From: JAYSRU01 sp043720875
GTDB taxonomy: Bacteria > Bacteroidota > Bacteroidia > Flavobacteriales_D > Crocinitomicaceae
DNA length: 19,942 nucleotides
Assembly (NCBI GenBank): GCA_043720875.1
Contig: JAYSRU010000019.1
Span: forward strand, 1-19,942
Direction of reading: 5' to 3'
A model generated the notes under the pieces. It saw only the letters and a list, made by a program, of their open reading frames with translations. It was not told the DNA's origin and made no database searches. This document shows, piece after piece, positions 8,213-13,904 of this stretch. The position numbers and the translations under genes were made by a program. The first letter of the stretch is position 1; each line of letters opens with the position of its first letter.

Positions 8213-8605
8213 ATGAAAAATCAACTAATAATAATTGTAGCATGTTTAACTATGGTGGCGTGTAAAAAAGAAAATGAGAAAAAAGACGAAACTAGTCCAG
8301 AGGTTATCATAAACACACCTTCTGTAGGCTTCAGTGTATCAGATTCCACCATAATTTCGATTACAGGAACCGTTGCAGATGCAGGCGAGTTGCACGAAGC
8401 TTCTATAAATATTACACGTAATAGTGACGGGGTTGTTTTATATTCTAAATCACTTGTGGTGGGGGAGTTGACCTCTTACAACATTAATGAAAGTTATTTA
8501 TCACCGGCAGTAAGTACAGCTACAAATGTTACGTTAACTATTACAGCAGAAGATCATACGCCGAATATTGGCACTAAATCAGTCTCATTTGTAATACATC
8601 CTTAA
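8213..8605 (+). CDS. Lipoprotein with Ig-like/DUF4625-like domain
   Basis: The protein is 130 residues from ATG at 8213. The N-terminus MKNQLIIIVACLTMVAC ends in a lipobox (MVAC), so Cys17 is the likely lipidated residue. A charged linker (KKENEKKDETS) follows. The rest (PEVIINTPSVGFSVSDSTIISITGTVADAGELHEASINI...) reads as one Ig-like beta-sandwich. It resembles the DUF4625 type found in Bacteroidota lipoproteins, where a conserved D-x-xEL turn and strands of this spacing occur; the family assignment is tentative. It follows the CDVC protein by 24 nt, within an AT-rich run of short ATTAAA repeats, and is last in the operon before a strong terminator. It probably sits in the outer membrane beside the barrel protein. 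Confidence 0.72.
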   Translation: MKNQLIIIVACLTMVACKKENEKKDETSPEVIINTPSVGFSVSDSTIISITGTVADAGELHEASINITRNSDGVVLYSKSLVVGELTSYNINESYLSPAVSTATNVTLTITAEDHTPNIGTKSVSFVIHP

Positions 8606-8621
8606 ACCGAAATATTTGGGC

Positions 8622-8660
8622 AAAAAGAAGAGGAATCATTTACGATTCCTCTTCTTTTTT
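8622..8660 (+). terminator. Strong bidirectional intrinsic terminator
   Basis: AAAAAGAAGAGGAATC (8622-8637) pairs perfectly over 16 bp with GATTCCTCTTCTTTTT (8644-8659) around a 6-nt loop ATTTAC. The A- and T-runs at the stem ends provide a U-tract in both directions. It lies between the convergent stops at 8605 (+) and 8673 (-), so it should end both transcripts. Confidence 0.9.
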
Positions 8661-8672
8661 GTGTACTAATTT

Positions 8673-10400
8673 CTAGCCTCTACCAACCTTAACAGGTGTT
8701 CCTCCACTAGGTTTTGGAACTGACGGAGTTGGCGTTGAGCGATTTGGAGAGGTGGTAGGTTTAATAATAACAGGAGCAGGTTTTTCTCTTATAATTATTG
8801 GACGTTCAACAGGTTTTTCAAGTGCTGGAGAAGTTGTAGGTTTTTCACGAACAATGATTGGACGTTCAACTGGCTTATCAATTGGTTTTTCAAGTGCTGG
8901 AGAAGTAGTTGGCTTTTCTTTTACAATAATTGGACGTTCAGCAGGTTTTTCTAAAGCAGGGGATGTAGTTGGTTTTTCCTTAACAATAGGCGTTTCCTTT
9001 TCGATCTCTCCAACAGATGGTTTTGTTGCAGGAACATCTGATTTATTAGTCTTATCGACATTAATAGTTGGTTTGTTTTGATCAATAGATGGCTGTATTA
9101 CACGCGGTCTGATTGTTCCACTAGGGTTGGTGTTTATTACTGGTCGTTCTAGAGGTCTAACAACTACACCGGTAGTATTGTCGCGTGGTGCAGGTCTTGG
9201 ACTAGGAGGTATTGCTACAAATCCTTGGTCATAGATACAAGCATTCATATCTTGTGGCAAAATACCTCTTCTTTCACATTCACGACGAGAAATGTCACGC
9301 TGGTCTGGCTTCATGTCCGATAGTGTTCTGTGCACTCTTGGAAAACTTTGATCAGTAAACGATGCCGTTGATTGACCAAAACCATATTCAAACAATGAAG
9401 TTTGGTCGGTTACTCTCCATTCATTCGCAAAATCTTTTGCTAAAAAGGCCAAGTATTCTTTTTCCATTTGATCTGTTTGACCATTTGATCGATCACCAAA
9501 AGTTCCAACAATTAGGTGACTTGGTCTTCCTCCGCTCACGTTAAAGTCATCATCTCTGCGGCCATTAGAATTTCCTAAAACGCCAACCACTTGGGTGATG
9601 CATGGGAAAATATGTAAGGTTACATTGAAAAAATCCATTCCTCCTGTACTTGACTGATTGATGGTTGCTTTTTCTCCAGTTGGCCAAACCACCAAAAACT
9701 CTTTACCTGCTTTTTGAAGCGTACCTCCGTTACTTAAGAAATAAACACGTTCTGTCAGGTCAACCACTTGTCCATTAACATAAACGCTTGAACTAGTCAA
9801 GTTTCGTGGGTGATCTTCAGCGTATATCGAAACGCGATCACCAGCAATGTTCATTCCAACTGCAGTGTTTAATGAGAAGTCCTCACGTAGTGTCTTTTGA
9901 CGTGTTTGAACTTCGAAACCAGTGTTAGTTGAACGTGATAATACAAATTCACCTACTGTTTGAAACGCATAACTAGCGCCATCAAATGAGCTTAGGTGAG
10001 GATCTCCATAGGTTCTCCCAGAAACCAGTTTACAATTTGGGTTACGCGTATAGCGATCAATTACTTGCCAATTTGTTGGTTGAGCAGTTGCTGCCGTTGC
10101 GGTATTTGTTGGAGTGGGTGCGGGAACGGCTATTCGTGCTTGTGTAATTTGTTGTATGTTTCTTTGTGATTCTGCTGGAACCATTTGATACATTTCATTG
10201 AAAGTAAGATTCTCTGGAAACGTTCGATCCGGAGCAGACTTGCCTGTTGCTGCAGCATCTAAACTTTCTGCTAACCAAGCACCCCTGATAGGATCCCAAT
10301 TTGTCAATTCTTTACTGATTTTACCAAAGTCTGCGTCTGTATTAGTTTGACCCCACACCATAGGGCAAAATAAAAATGTGATAGGTACTATTAGTTTCAT
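8673..10400 (-). CDS. Secreted von Willebrand type D domain protein with Pro-rich repeat tail
   Basis: The protein is 575 residues from ATG at 10400. The signal peptide is MKLIVPITFLFCPMVWGQ. A helical/Thr-Ala-rich segment runs to about residue 125. A VWD domain then starts with SGRTYGDPHLSSFDG (GDPH at 132-135), continues through VGEFVLSRS and FEVQTRQ, and ends near residue 285 with VVGVLGNSNGRRDDDF. These are the standard VWD landmarks, including the acidic calcium-site turn. Residues ~285-400 are linker with a few Cys. From about residue 400 the chain is Pro/Lys/Thr-rich and contains the repeat array noted separately. The C-terminus (GGTPVKVGRG) has no recognisable T9SS sorting domain, so the export route past the inner membrane is unclear. 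A role in adhesion or surface matrix is inference. Confidence 0.85.
   Translation of the reverse strand: MKLIVPITFLFCPMVWGQTNTDADFGKISKELTNWDPIRGAWLAESLDAAATGKSAPDRTFPENLTFNEMYQMVPAESQRNIQQITQARIAVPAPTPTNTATAATAQPTNWQVIDRYTRNPNCKLVSGRTYGDPHLSSFDGASYAFQTVGEFVLSRSTNTGFEVQTRQKTLREDFSLNTAVGMNIAGDRVSIYAEDHPRNLTSSSVYVNGQVVDLTERVYFLSNGGTLQKAGKEFLVVWPTGEKATINQSSTGGMDFFNVTLHIFPCITQVVGVLGNSNGRRDDDFNVSGGRPSHLIVGTFGDRSNGQTDQMEKEYLAFLAKDFANEWRVTDQTSLFEYGFGQSTASFTDQSFPRVHRTLSDMKPDQRDISRRECERRGILPQDMNACIYDQGFVAIPPSPRPAPRDNTTGVVVRPLERPVINTNPSGTIRPRVIQPSIDQNKPTINVDKTNKSDVPATKPSVGEIEKETPIVKEKPTTSPALEKPAERPIIVKEKPTTSPALEKPIDKPVERPIIVREKPTTSPALEKPVERPIIIREKPAPVIIKPTTSPNRSTPTPSVPKPSGGTPVKVGRG
8787..8978 (-). repeat. 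In-frame tandem repeats coding EKPTTSPALEKP...RPIIV units
   Basis: Three units coding EKPTTSPALEKP-[A or IDKPV or V]-ERPIIVK/R follow each other (residues ~475-538). A decayed fourth (EKPAPVIIKPTTSP) comes next. Units are 20, 24 and 20 residues; the middle one carries an extra IDKP. The DNA copies are near identical, so the array likely varies by slippage or unequal recombination. Such Pro/Lys tails usually form extended wall- or matrix-spanning linkers. Confidence 0.85.
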
Positions 10401-10416
10401 GATTGTATGTTTTAAT

Positions 10417-10431
10417 AAGCAATATTTGCTT
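10417..10431. promoter_or_regulatory. Interrupted palindrome upstream of the VWD gene
   Basis: AAGCAA-TAT-TTGCTT is a perfect 6-bp inverted repeat centred about 24 nt before the VWD gene's ATG. No TAnnTTTG element was found beside it. It could be an operator half-site pair or a small leader hairpin; chance is possible in AT-rich DNA. Confidence 0.3.
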
Positions 10432-10500
10432 GAGCTATATTAATTCAATTAATCCTACTAGAGATTAAATTAGCAATTTGATAACAGTATTTTTGTAAAC

Positions 10501-10535
10501 AAAAACCGGAAAAGCTTGTAAATACAGGTTTTTTT
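10501..10535 (-). terminator. Weak candidate terminator after the membrane-protein gene
   Basis: AAAAACC (10501-10507) pairs with GGTTTTT (10527-10533) around a 19-nt loop. Read leftward the second arm runs into GGTTTTTG. This would end the map/membrane-protein transcript about 100 nt past its stop at 10639. The long loop and short stem make it uncertain. The rest of 10401-10638 shows nothing convincing; a 65-codon open frame there has no family-like features. Confidence 0.3.
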
Positions 10536-10638
10536 ACTAATGTTAAAGAAATGTTATGATGGATAAAATGATGTAAATTGTATTTTTTTGCCGGGAATAT
10601 AAGATACCTGAGATACCGTTTGTTGATACTATTTTGTG

Positions 10639-11205
10639 TCACATTAAATTATTGACTATTTCACATAGAAAGAGAAAACTCATGAATCCGAAAATCGATG
10701 TAATGCCTTTATTTTCTGTATCTCGTTGTTTTCGGTTCAATACAAAGAGTGCCATGAATATTGCGAAATATTGAAATTTGTAAAGCACAACGAACATTAA
10801 TATCAAACTTAAAATACAAAGTGAAATTGAAATTATCTTTGCATGATTTGTAAAGATCAAATAAATTGAAACGCTTAATGATATTCCGGCAAGAAGTTGA
10901 ATTAATTCGATGGTATGCGATTGAATTAACCATTCAGTCGTTTCGTTTGAAGTAACAAAGGTATAGATCCAGGGACTGGTAAAAAGGTTAATCACTGCAT
11001 GTGCCAAAAGACATAGTGATATAGTTTTACCGTTTTTATTTACCTCCTTGCGAACGAGGATTAATGCATAAAATACAATTCCAACTATTAGAAAGTCGAA
11101 AATAGGTGATGGAAAAATCCAATGTTTGGTAGTAAGGTAAGAACTAAATCCATACAGCAGTACGGTGAAAATCAATCCTCTAATGGCAAAGCGAAGGGAA
11201 TTCAT
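10639..11205 (-). CDS. Small multi-pass membrane protein, coupled to map
   Basis: The protein is 188 residues from ATG at 11205. It has about five to six hydrophobic segments, for example LRFAIRGLIFTVLLYGF, IFDFLIVGIVFYALILV, ISLCLLAHAVINLF, LIQLLAGISLSVSIYLIF, IISISLCILSLILMFVVL and ITSIFGFMSFLFLCEIV. Conserved motifs are not evident and I do not recognise the family. Its ATG overlaps the stop of methionine aminopeptidase as ATGA (4 nt), so its translation is probably coupled to map and the two share a transcript. The overlap suggests co-expression rather than a shared pathway. It sits in the inner membrane by prediction; function is unknown. Confidence 0.75.
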   Translation of the reverse strand: MNSLRFAIRGLIFTVLLYGFSSYLTTKHWIFPSPIFDFLIVGIVFYALILVRKEVNKNGKTISLCLLAHAVINLFTSPWIYTFVTSNETTEWLIQSHTIELIQLLAGISLSVSIYLIFTNHAKIISISLCILSLILMFVVLYKFQYFAIFMALFVLNRKQRDTENKGITSIFGFMSFLFLCEIVNNLM

Positions 11206-11996
11206 TTTTTGATTTGAATACCTTGTTTTTCTAGTTCTTCCCAGATGTAATCAAACGTACTAAGGATGAAAGGCTTTCCGTCAACTACAGCAACATCGTG
11301 TTCAAAATGGGCGCTTGGTAGACGATCGGAAGTAACGATTGTCCAATTGTCTGGCAACGTTTCAACCTTTTCCGTTCCCATGTTAATCATAGGTTCGATA
11401 GCGATTGTAAGTCCTTCCATTATTTTTTTACCGTACCCTTGTTTACCATAATTTGGCACTTGCGGATCTTCGTGTAATGTTTTACCTAAACCATGACCGA
11501 CTAAATCTCGCACCACACCGTAACCAAATTTTTCGGCGTGTTGTTGAATAGCGAAACCAATATCACCAATTTTATTAGAAGTATTTGTCGCTTCAATTCC
11601 CAGCATCAAGCATTGTTCAGTAACCGTTAGTAGCTGTTGTTTCTCTGGAGAAATGGCGCCAATCGCAAACGTATAAGCATGATCGCCATAATATCCTTTG
11701 TAAACAGAACCACAATCTACGGACACAATATCACCTTCTTTAAAAGGAACATCTGTAGGTAAACCGTGAACAACCATTTCATTTACAGAAATGAGCAACG
11801 TGCTTGGACAACCATATAAACCCTTGAAACCTGAAATTGCTCCTTGAGATATGATGTATTCTTCCGCCATTTGATCCAAAAACTTTGGAGTCACTCCAGG
11901 TTGCATGTGTGCGGCAACTTTTCCAAGCGTTCTACTTACCACTTGAGCTGCTTGACGCATAATTTCGATTTCGGCTGTAGTTTTATATTTGATCAT
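11202..11996 (-). CDS. map: Methionine aminopeptidase, type I
   Basis: This enzyme removes the initiator Met from new proteins in the cytoplasm and needs two divalent metal ions. With the start at ATG 11996 (MIKYKTTAEIEIMRQAAQVV) the protein is 264 residues. The five metal ligands fall at Asp94, Asp105, His168, Glu201 and Glu232, and the substrate-contact histidine is in VVHGLP. The spacing between these is exactly that of the E. coli enzyme (97, 108, 171, 204, 235), offset by three. Longer in-frame starts exist at 12017 (ATG) and 12026 (TTG), but a -7 promoter element covers 12024-12031, so the 11996 start leaves a ~22-nt leader and fits best. It is a stand-alone type I enzyme without an N-terminal zinc-finger domain. 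The membrane-protein gene follows with a 4-nt overlap. Confidence 0.96.
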   Translation of the reverse strand: MIKYKTTAEIEIMRQAAQVVSRTLGKVAAHMQPGVTPKFLDQMAEEYIISQGAISGFKGLYGCPSTLLISVNEMVVHGLPTDVPFKEGDIVSVDCGSVYKGYYGDHAYTFAIGAISPEKQQLLTVTEQCLMLGIEATNTSNKIGDIGFAIQQHAEKFGYGVVRDLVGHGLGKTLHEDPQVPNYGKQGYGKKIMEGLTIAIEPMINMGTEKVETLPDNWTIVTSDRLPSAHFEHDVAVVDGKPFILSTFDYIWEELEKQGIQIKK

Positions 11997-12023
11997 GTCC
12001 TTGCGTAAAAATTTCATTGCGTG

Positions 12024-12031
12024 CAAAGATA
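12024..12031 (-). promoter_or_regulatory. -7 promoter element (TATCTTTG) of map
   Basis: Read leftward the sequence is TATCTTTG, an exact TAnnTTTG. Transcription would start near 12019. That supports the map start at 11996 over the two longer alternatives, one of which lies inside this element. No clear -33 TTG is present. Confidence 0.5.
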
Positions 12032-12292
12032 GAGTTTTAAAGGATATTTTGATGAAAGCATATGGTGCATGGGTGTTTATCGATTTATTAGGTTGTAAAT
12101 CAATCGAATACTACTATTGCAACATGCAAAGTTAGGGTGTGTTCGGGTGAGTGTAAAATAGATGGTATTTTTGTTAATGAGCATAGCATTCGTTACTGTT
12201 TTGCAAATTGATTAATTGCCTTGATAGTAGCCGAAAATTAAAATCACCGCAAACACAGCGACGCGACTCAAATTAAATCATTAAATTTGTGA
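12032..12292. other. Intergenic stretch with a dispersed-repeat relic
   Basis: About 260 nt with no gene-like frame. At 12245-12264 it reads caccgcaaacacagcgacgc. This resembles the degenerate 'caccgcaaagacgcaaag' type of intergenic repeat that I recall from Bacteroidota genomes, and is likely a decayed copy. TAAATTTG at 12282-12289 fits TAnnTTTG but ends only 4 nt before the zeta-toxin ATG and lacks a -33, so it is a weak promoter candidate. An imperfect inverted repeat lies near 12079-12106. No terminator was seen. Confidence 0.4.
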
Positions 12293-12886
12293 ATGATTGA
12301 AAAAAATCTTTATATCATTTCGGGTTGTAATGGAGCGGGGAAAACAACAGCTTCCTTTTCTATATTGCCTGAAATTTTAAATTGTAAAGAATTTGTAAAT
12401 GCTGATGAAATTGCACGAGGTTTGTCCCCTTTTCGTCCTGAAAAGGTAGCCTTCGAATCAGGTAGAATTATGCTCTTGAGAATTGAAGAATTATTTGAAA
12501 AAGGAGAAAGTTTTGCTATCGAAACTACGTTAGCAACTAAAATTTATGAGCAGAAAATCTTACGAGCTAGGGACGACGGATACACCATTATTCTCTTATT
12601 TTTTTGGTTAAAAAATATTCAATTGGCTCAAGAAAGAGTTGCTATTAGAGTTTTTGAAGGAGGTCACAATATAGAATTTGATATTATTGCTCGAAGGTAT
12701 CTTCGAGGAATTGTCAACCTTTTTGATGTTTATTTGCCAATTGTAGATCAAGCAATTATTTTTGATAATTCTGACGGGAAACATGATTTAATTGCCGAGA
12801 AATTCTTGAATGAGGATATTAATTCCATACATCCTAAAAAATTTAACGCGCTAAGAAAATATTATGACGAAAGAAACTCGAATTGA
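12293..12886 (+). CDS. Zeta-toxin-like P-loop kinase
   Basis: The protein is 197 residues from ATG at 12293. It has a Walker A loop GCNGAGKTT (residues 11-19), the NADEIARGLSP segment (residues ~38-48) typical of zeta-like kinases, and IETTLATKIY, which corresponds to the substrate-site strand. It also has the C-terminal ARRYLRGIVNLF..YLPIVDQAIIFDNS block, whose Arg residues usually form the lid. Classical zeta toxins phosphorylate UDP-N-acetylglucosamine and block wall synthesis. The stand-alone chromosomal versions in Gram-negative bacteria are not all proven toxins, so the substrate is unknown. Its 3' end overlaps a 48-residue ORF by 23 nt, which I take to be its partner. The lone position between repeat relics and a transporter fragment suggests an acquired accessory gene. 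Confidence 0.85.
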   Translation: MIEKNLYIISGCNGAGKTTASFSILPEILNCKEFVNADEIARGLSPFRPEKVAFESGRIMLLRIEELFEKGESFAIETTLATKIYEQKILRARDDGYTIILLFFWLKNIQLAQERVAIRVFEGGHNIEFDIIARRYLRGIVNLFDVYLPIVDQAIIFDNSDGKHDLIAEKFLNEDINSIHPKKFNALRKYYDERNSN

Positions 12887-13010
12887 AATTAAAACCAAAG
12901 TTATTTTTGGTCTCGCAATCGCCTTTGAAAAAATGCTTGAGTTCAAACGACAAAAAAATAGCGAACTTGTTGTAATAAGGGACAACAAAATAGTACGAAT
13001 AAAACCTTAA
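12864..13010 (+). CDS. 48-residue partner of the zeta-like kinase (candidate antitoxin or accessory)
   Basis: ATG at 12864 opens a 48-residue frame ending at 13010: MTKETRIEIKTKVIFGLAIA, then an amphipathic helix FEKMLEFKRQKNSELVVIRD and a short end NKIVRIKP. It starts inside the last codons of the kinase gene in another frame (23-nt overlap). I recall small proteins of this shape, with an N-terminal helix rich in Lys/Glu and a C-terminal 'VV.rdgKvv.i' strand pair, following zeta/AAA-kinase genes in many Bacteroidota and Proteobacteria. That recall supports it being real and a functional partner. The antitoxin role is inference. It is shorter than most relatives I recall (about 60-70 residues), so it may be trimmed. 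Confidence 0.65.
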   Translation: MTKETRIEIKTKVIFGLAIAFEKMLEFKRQKNSELVVIRDNKIVRIKP

Positions 13011-13028
13011 ATAAGTTCATCTGTAAAA

Positions 13029-13163
13029 GGTTTTGGCTTGCTCACCGCAAGTTTATTACAACTCATTTTCCCCTTTCTCACGCAAAGCGTTGTAGACATT
13101 GGAATTCAAAACAAAGACATCCATTTTTTATATTTGGTACTCATTGGTCAATTGTTTGTGTTC
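13029..13163 (+). pseudogene. Fragment of a C39 peptidase/ABC transporter gene (45 codons)
   Basis: These 135 nt align without gaps to 18128-18262 inside the intact exporter gene. They code the same 45 residues (GFGLLTASLLQ ... IGQLFVF), which span the first membrane segment. There are seven base differences, and all are third-position synonymous changes (GGT/GGA, TTA/TTG, TTC/TTT, TAT/TAC, GTA/GTG, GGT/GGG, TTC/TTT). Before it the frame leads back through 6 codons to the stop of the 48-residue ORF, and after it a stop follows in 4 codons (RFDV*). It has no start codon or domain of its own, so it is a relic. Because the differences spare the protein, it came from a functional homologue rather than by decay of a recent copy of the intact gene. 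Confidence 0.9.
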
Positions 13164-13260
13164 CGTTTTGATGTTTAAATTTGAAGAAGAAAATTCACCG
13201 AAAAGTCGATAAGTGGGTATATGAAGGTTTCAGTACCAATAATTTGGAGATTTTAGAATT

Positions 13261-13518
13261 TCATAAATTGATCAAATCACTTACCTTAATTTCAAGGCCC
13301 TCACTGATAGAAATCATTACATCTAAGGTAACAGAAAACTTGGCGTTTTCAATTCTTTGAATCGTAATTTTAGCTATATTTGAAATGTCTGCGAGTTGTT
13401 GCTGACTGAGGTTTCGTTCCTCTCGAAGTTTACGAAGGTGAGTGCCAAATAAAATAATGCTATCCCGATTTTTCACAGGTAAATTTCGGGCTACGTGAAA
13501 AATAATTTGGTAACACAT
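13261..13518 (-). CDS. XRE-family HTH transcriptional regulator
   Basis: The protein is 85 residues from ATG at 13518 (MCYQIIFHVARNLPVKNRDS). Residues ~24-82 form a single helix-turn-helix of the XRE/lambda-Cro class: FGTHLRKLREERNLSQQQLA, then DISNIAKITIQRIENAKFSV, then TLDVMISISEGLEI and VSDLI. The recognition helix is IAKITIQRIENAK. The first ~20 residues lack an obvious role and a later start is possible, but there is no other ATG before the domain. It could repress its own promoter and, being divergent from the RiPP operon with a perfect palindrome between them, might regulate that operon; that is inference. XRE proteins of this size in Bacteroidota often pair with HipA-type genes, but none follows here. 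Confidence 0.85.
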   Translation of the reverse strand: MCYQIIFHVARNLPVKNRDSIILFGTHLRKLREERNLSQQQLADISNIAKITIQRIENAKFSVTLDVMISISEGLEIKVSDLINL

Positions 13519-13538
13519 GTGTATCTAAATTTAATTTA

Positions 13539-13570
13539 TATATTTGTTTCGTTACTAATCTAAGCGCTTA
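13539..13570. promoter_or_regulatory. Candidate promoter and operator between HTH gene and RiPP operon
   Basis: On the plus strand TATATTTG (13539-13546) fits the TAnnTTTG -7 element and would start transcription near 13551, leaving a ~80-nt leader before the precursor ATG. TAAGCGCTTA at 13561-13570 is a perfect 10-bp palindrome, a plausible HTH operator at or just after the start site. A leader hairpin CTCTCAC/GTGAGGG (13593-13599 with 13610-13616, one G-T pair) lies 16 nt before the ATG. No well-spaced TTG was found. Confidence 0.4.
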
Positions 13571-13632
13571 ACAACAAGTAACAAAACGTCATCTCTCACG
13601 GCGTATTTTGTGAGGGGAATAAAATATTAAAT

Positions 13633-13845
13633 ATGAAAAAAATTTCAAATTTTGAATCAATGGAATTATCCAAATATGGTGTAATAAAGGTTGTAGGTGG
13701 TGCACTAGGTTCACAAGGTGCGGTTACAAGATATACATATTCAAATGTTATGGTCTCACCTAATATGAAACCATCTGACACTAGAGTATGGACATCTGAT
13801 TCACGTACTTCAGGATGGGATACTAACGAAGAACCAATTTATTGA
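13633..13845 (+). CDS. Grasp-with-spasm-type RiPP precursor peptide (double-glycine leader)
   Basis: The peptide is 70 residues. The leader MKKISNFESMELSKYGVIKV ends in VGG (Gly22-Gly23), the Bacteroidota double-glycine leader cut by C39 peptidases. The 47-residue core (Ala24-Tyr70) has no Cys. It is rich in Ser/Thr, and its last part has acidic residues Asp49, Asp56 and Asp63, then Glu66-Glu67. Those acids and hydroxyls are the groups that ATP-grasp enzymes of the graspetide class join as esters or amides. The core holds three heptads, SDTRVWT/SDSRTSG/WDTNEEP, with Asp and the following Thr or Ser recurring every seven residues. With no Cys, thioether cross-links are excluded. It is the first gene of the cluster, followed by a 16-bp hairpin and then the ATP-grasp maturase. 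The start is clear from the leader motif. Confidence 0.88.
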   Translation: MKKISNFESMELSKYGVIKVVGGALGSQGAVTRYTYSNVMVSPNMKPSDTRVWTSDSRTSGWDTNEEPIY

Positions 13846-13858
13846 TCTCACCAAATAA

Positions 13859-13895
13859 ATATTAAGAGTTACTTGAAATAAGTAACTCTTAATAT
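13859..13895 (+). terminator. Perfect 16-bp hairpin between precursor and maturase genes
   Basis: ATATTAAGAGTTACTT (13859-13874) pairs perfectly with AAGTAACTCTTAATAT (13880-13895) around a GAAAT loop, starting 14 nt after the precursor stop. It ends 9 nt before the maturase ATG. The following bases (CATAAAATT) are not a T-run, so it looks more like a partial attenuator or mRNA-end stabiliser that keeps the precursor transcript abundant while the maturases are made in small amounts. Confidence 0.75.
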
Positions 13896-13904
13896 CATAA
13901 AATT

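Noticed and set aside
10445..10642. 65-codon open frame on the minus strand between the membrane protein and the VWD gene
   Set aside because: No signal peptide, no family-like motif, composition like AT-rich non-coding DNA, and a weak terminator shape lies inside it.
12282..12289. Promoter TAAATTTG directly before the zeta-like gene
   Set aside because: It fits the -7 pattern but has no -33 and ends 4 nt before the ATG. In such AT-rich DNA this can occur by chance, so it was only mentioned, not called.
12864..13163. One long gene made of the 48-residue ORF plus the transporter relic
   Set aside because: The stop at 13008-13010 is in frame with the relic and separates them. The relic matches only the exporter's membrane part, so a single gene is not supported.
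13173..13260. Plus-strand open frame reading KKKIHRKVDKWVYEGFSTNN and running on into the antisense of the HTH gene
   Set aside because: It looks protein-like for about 35 codons, but it has no start codon, is cut by a stop just before it, and resembles nothing I know. It may be a second relic.
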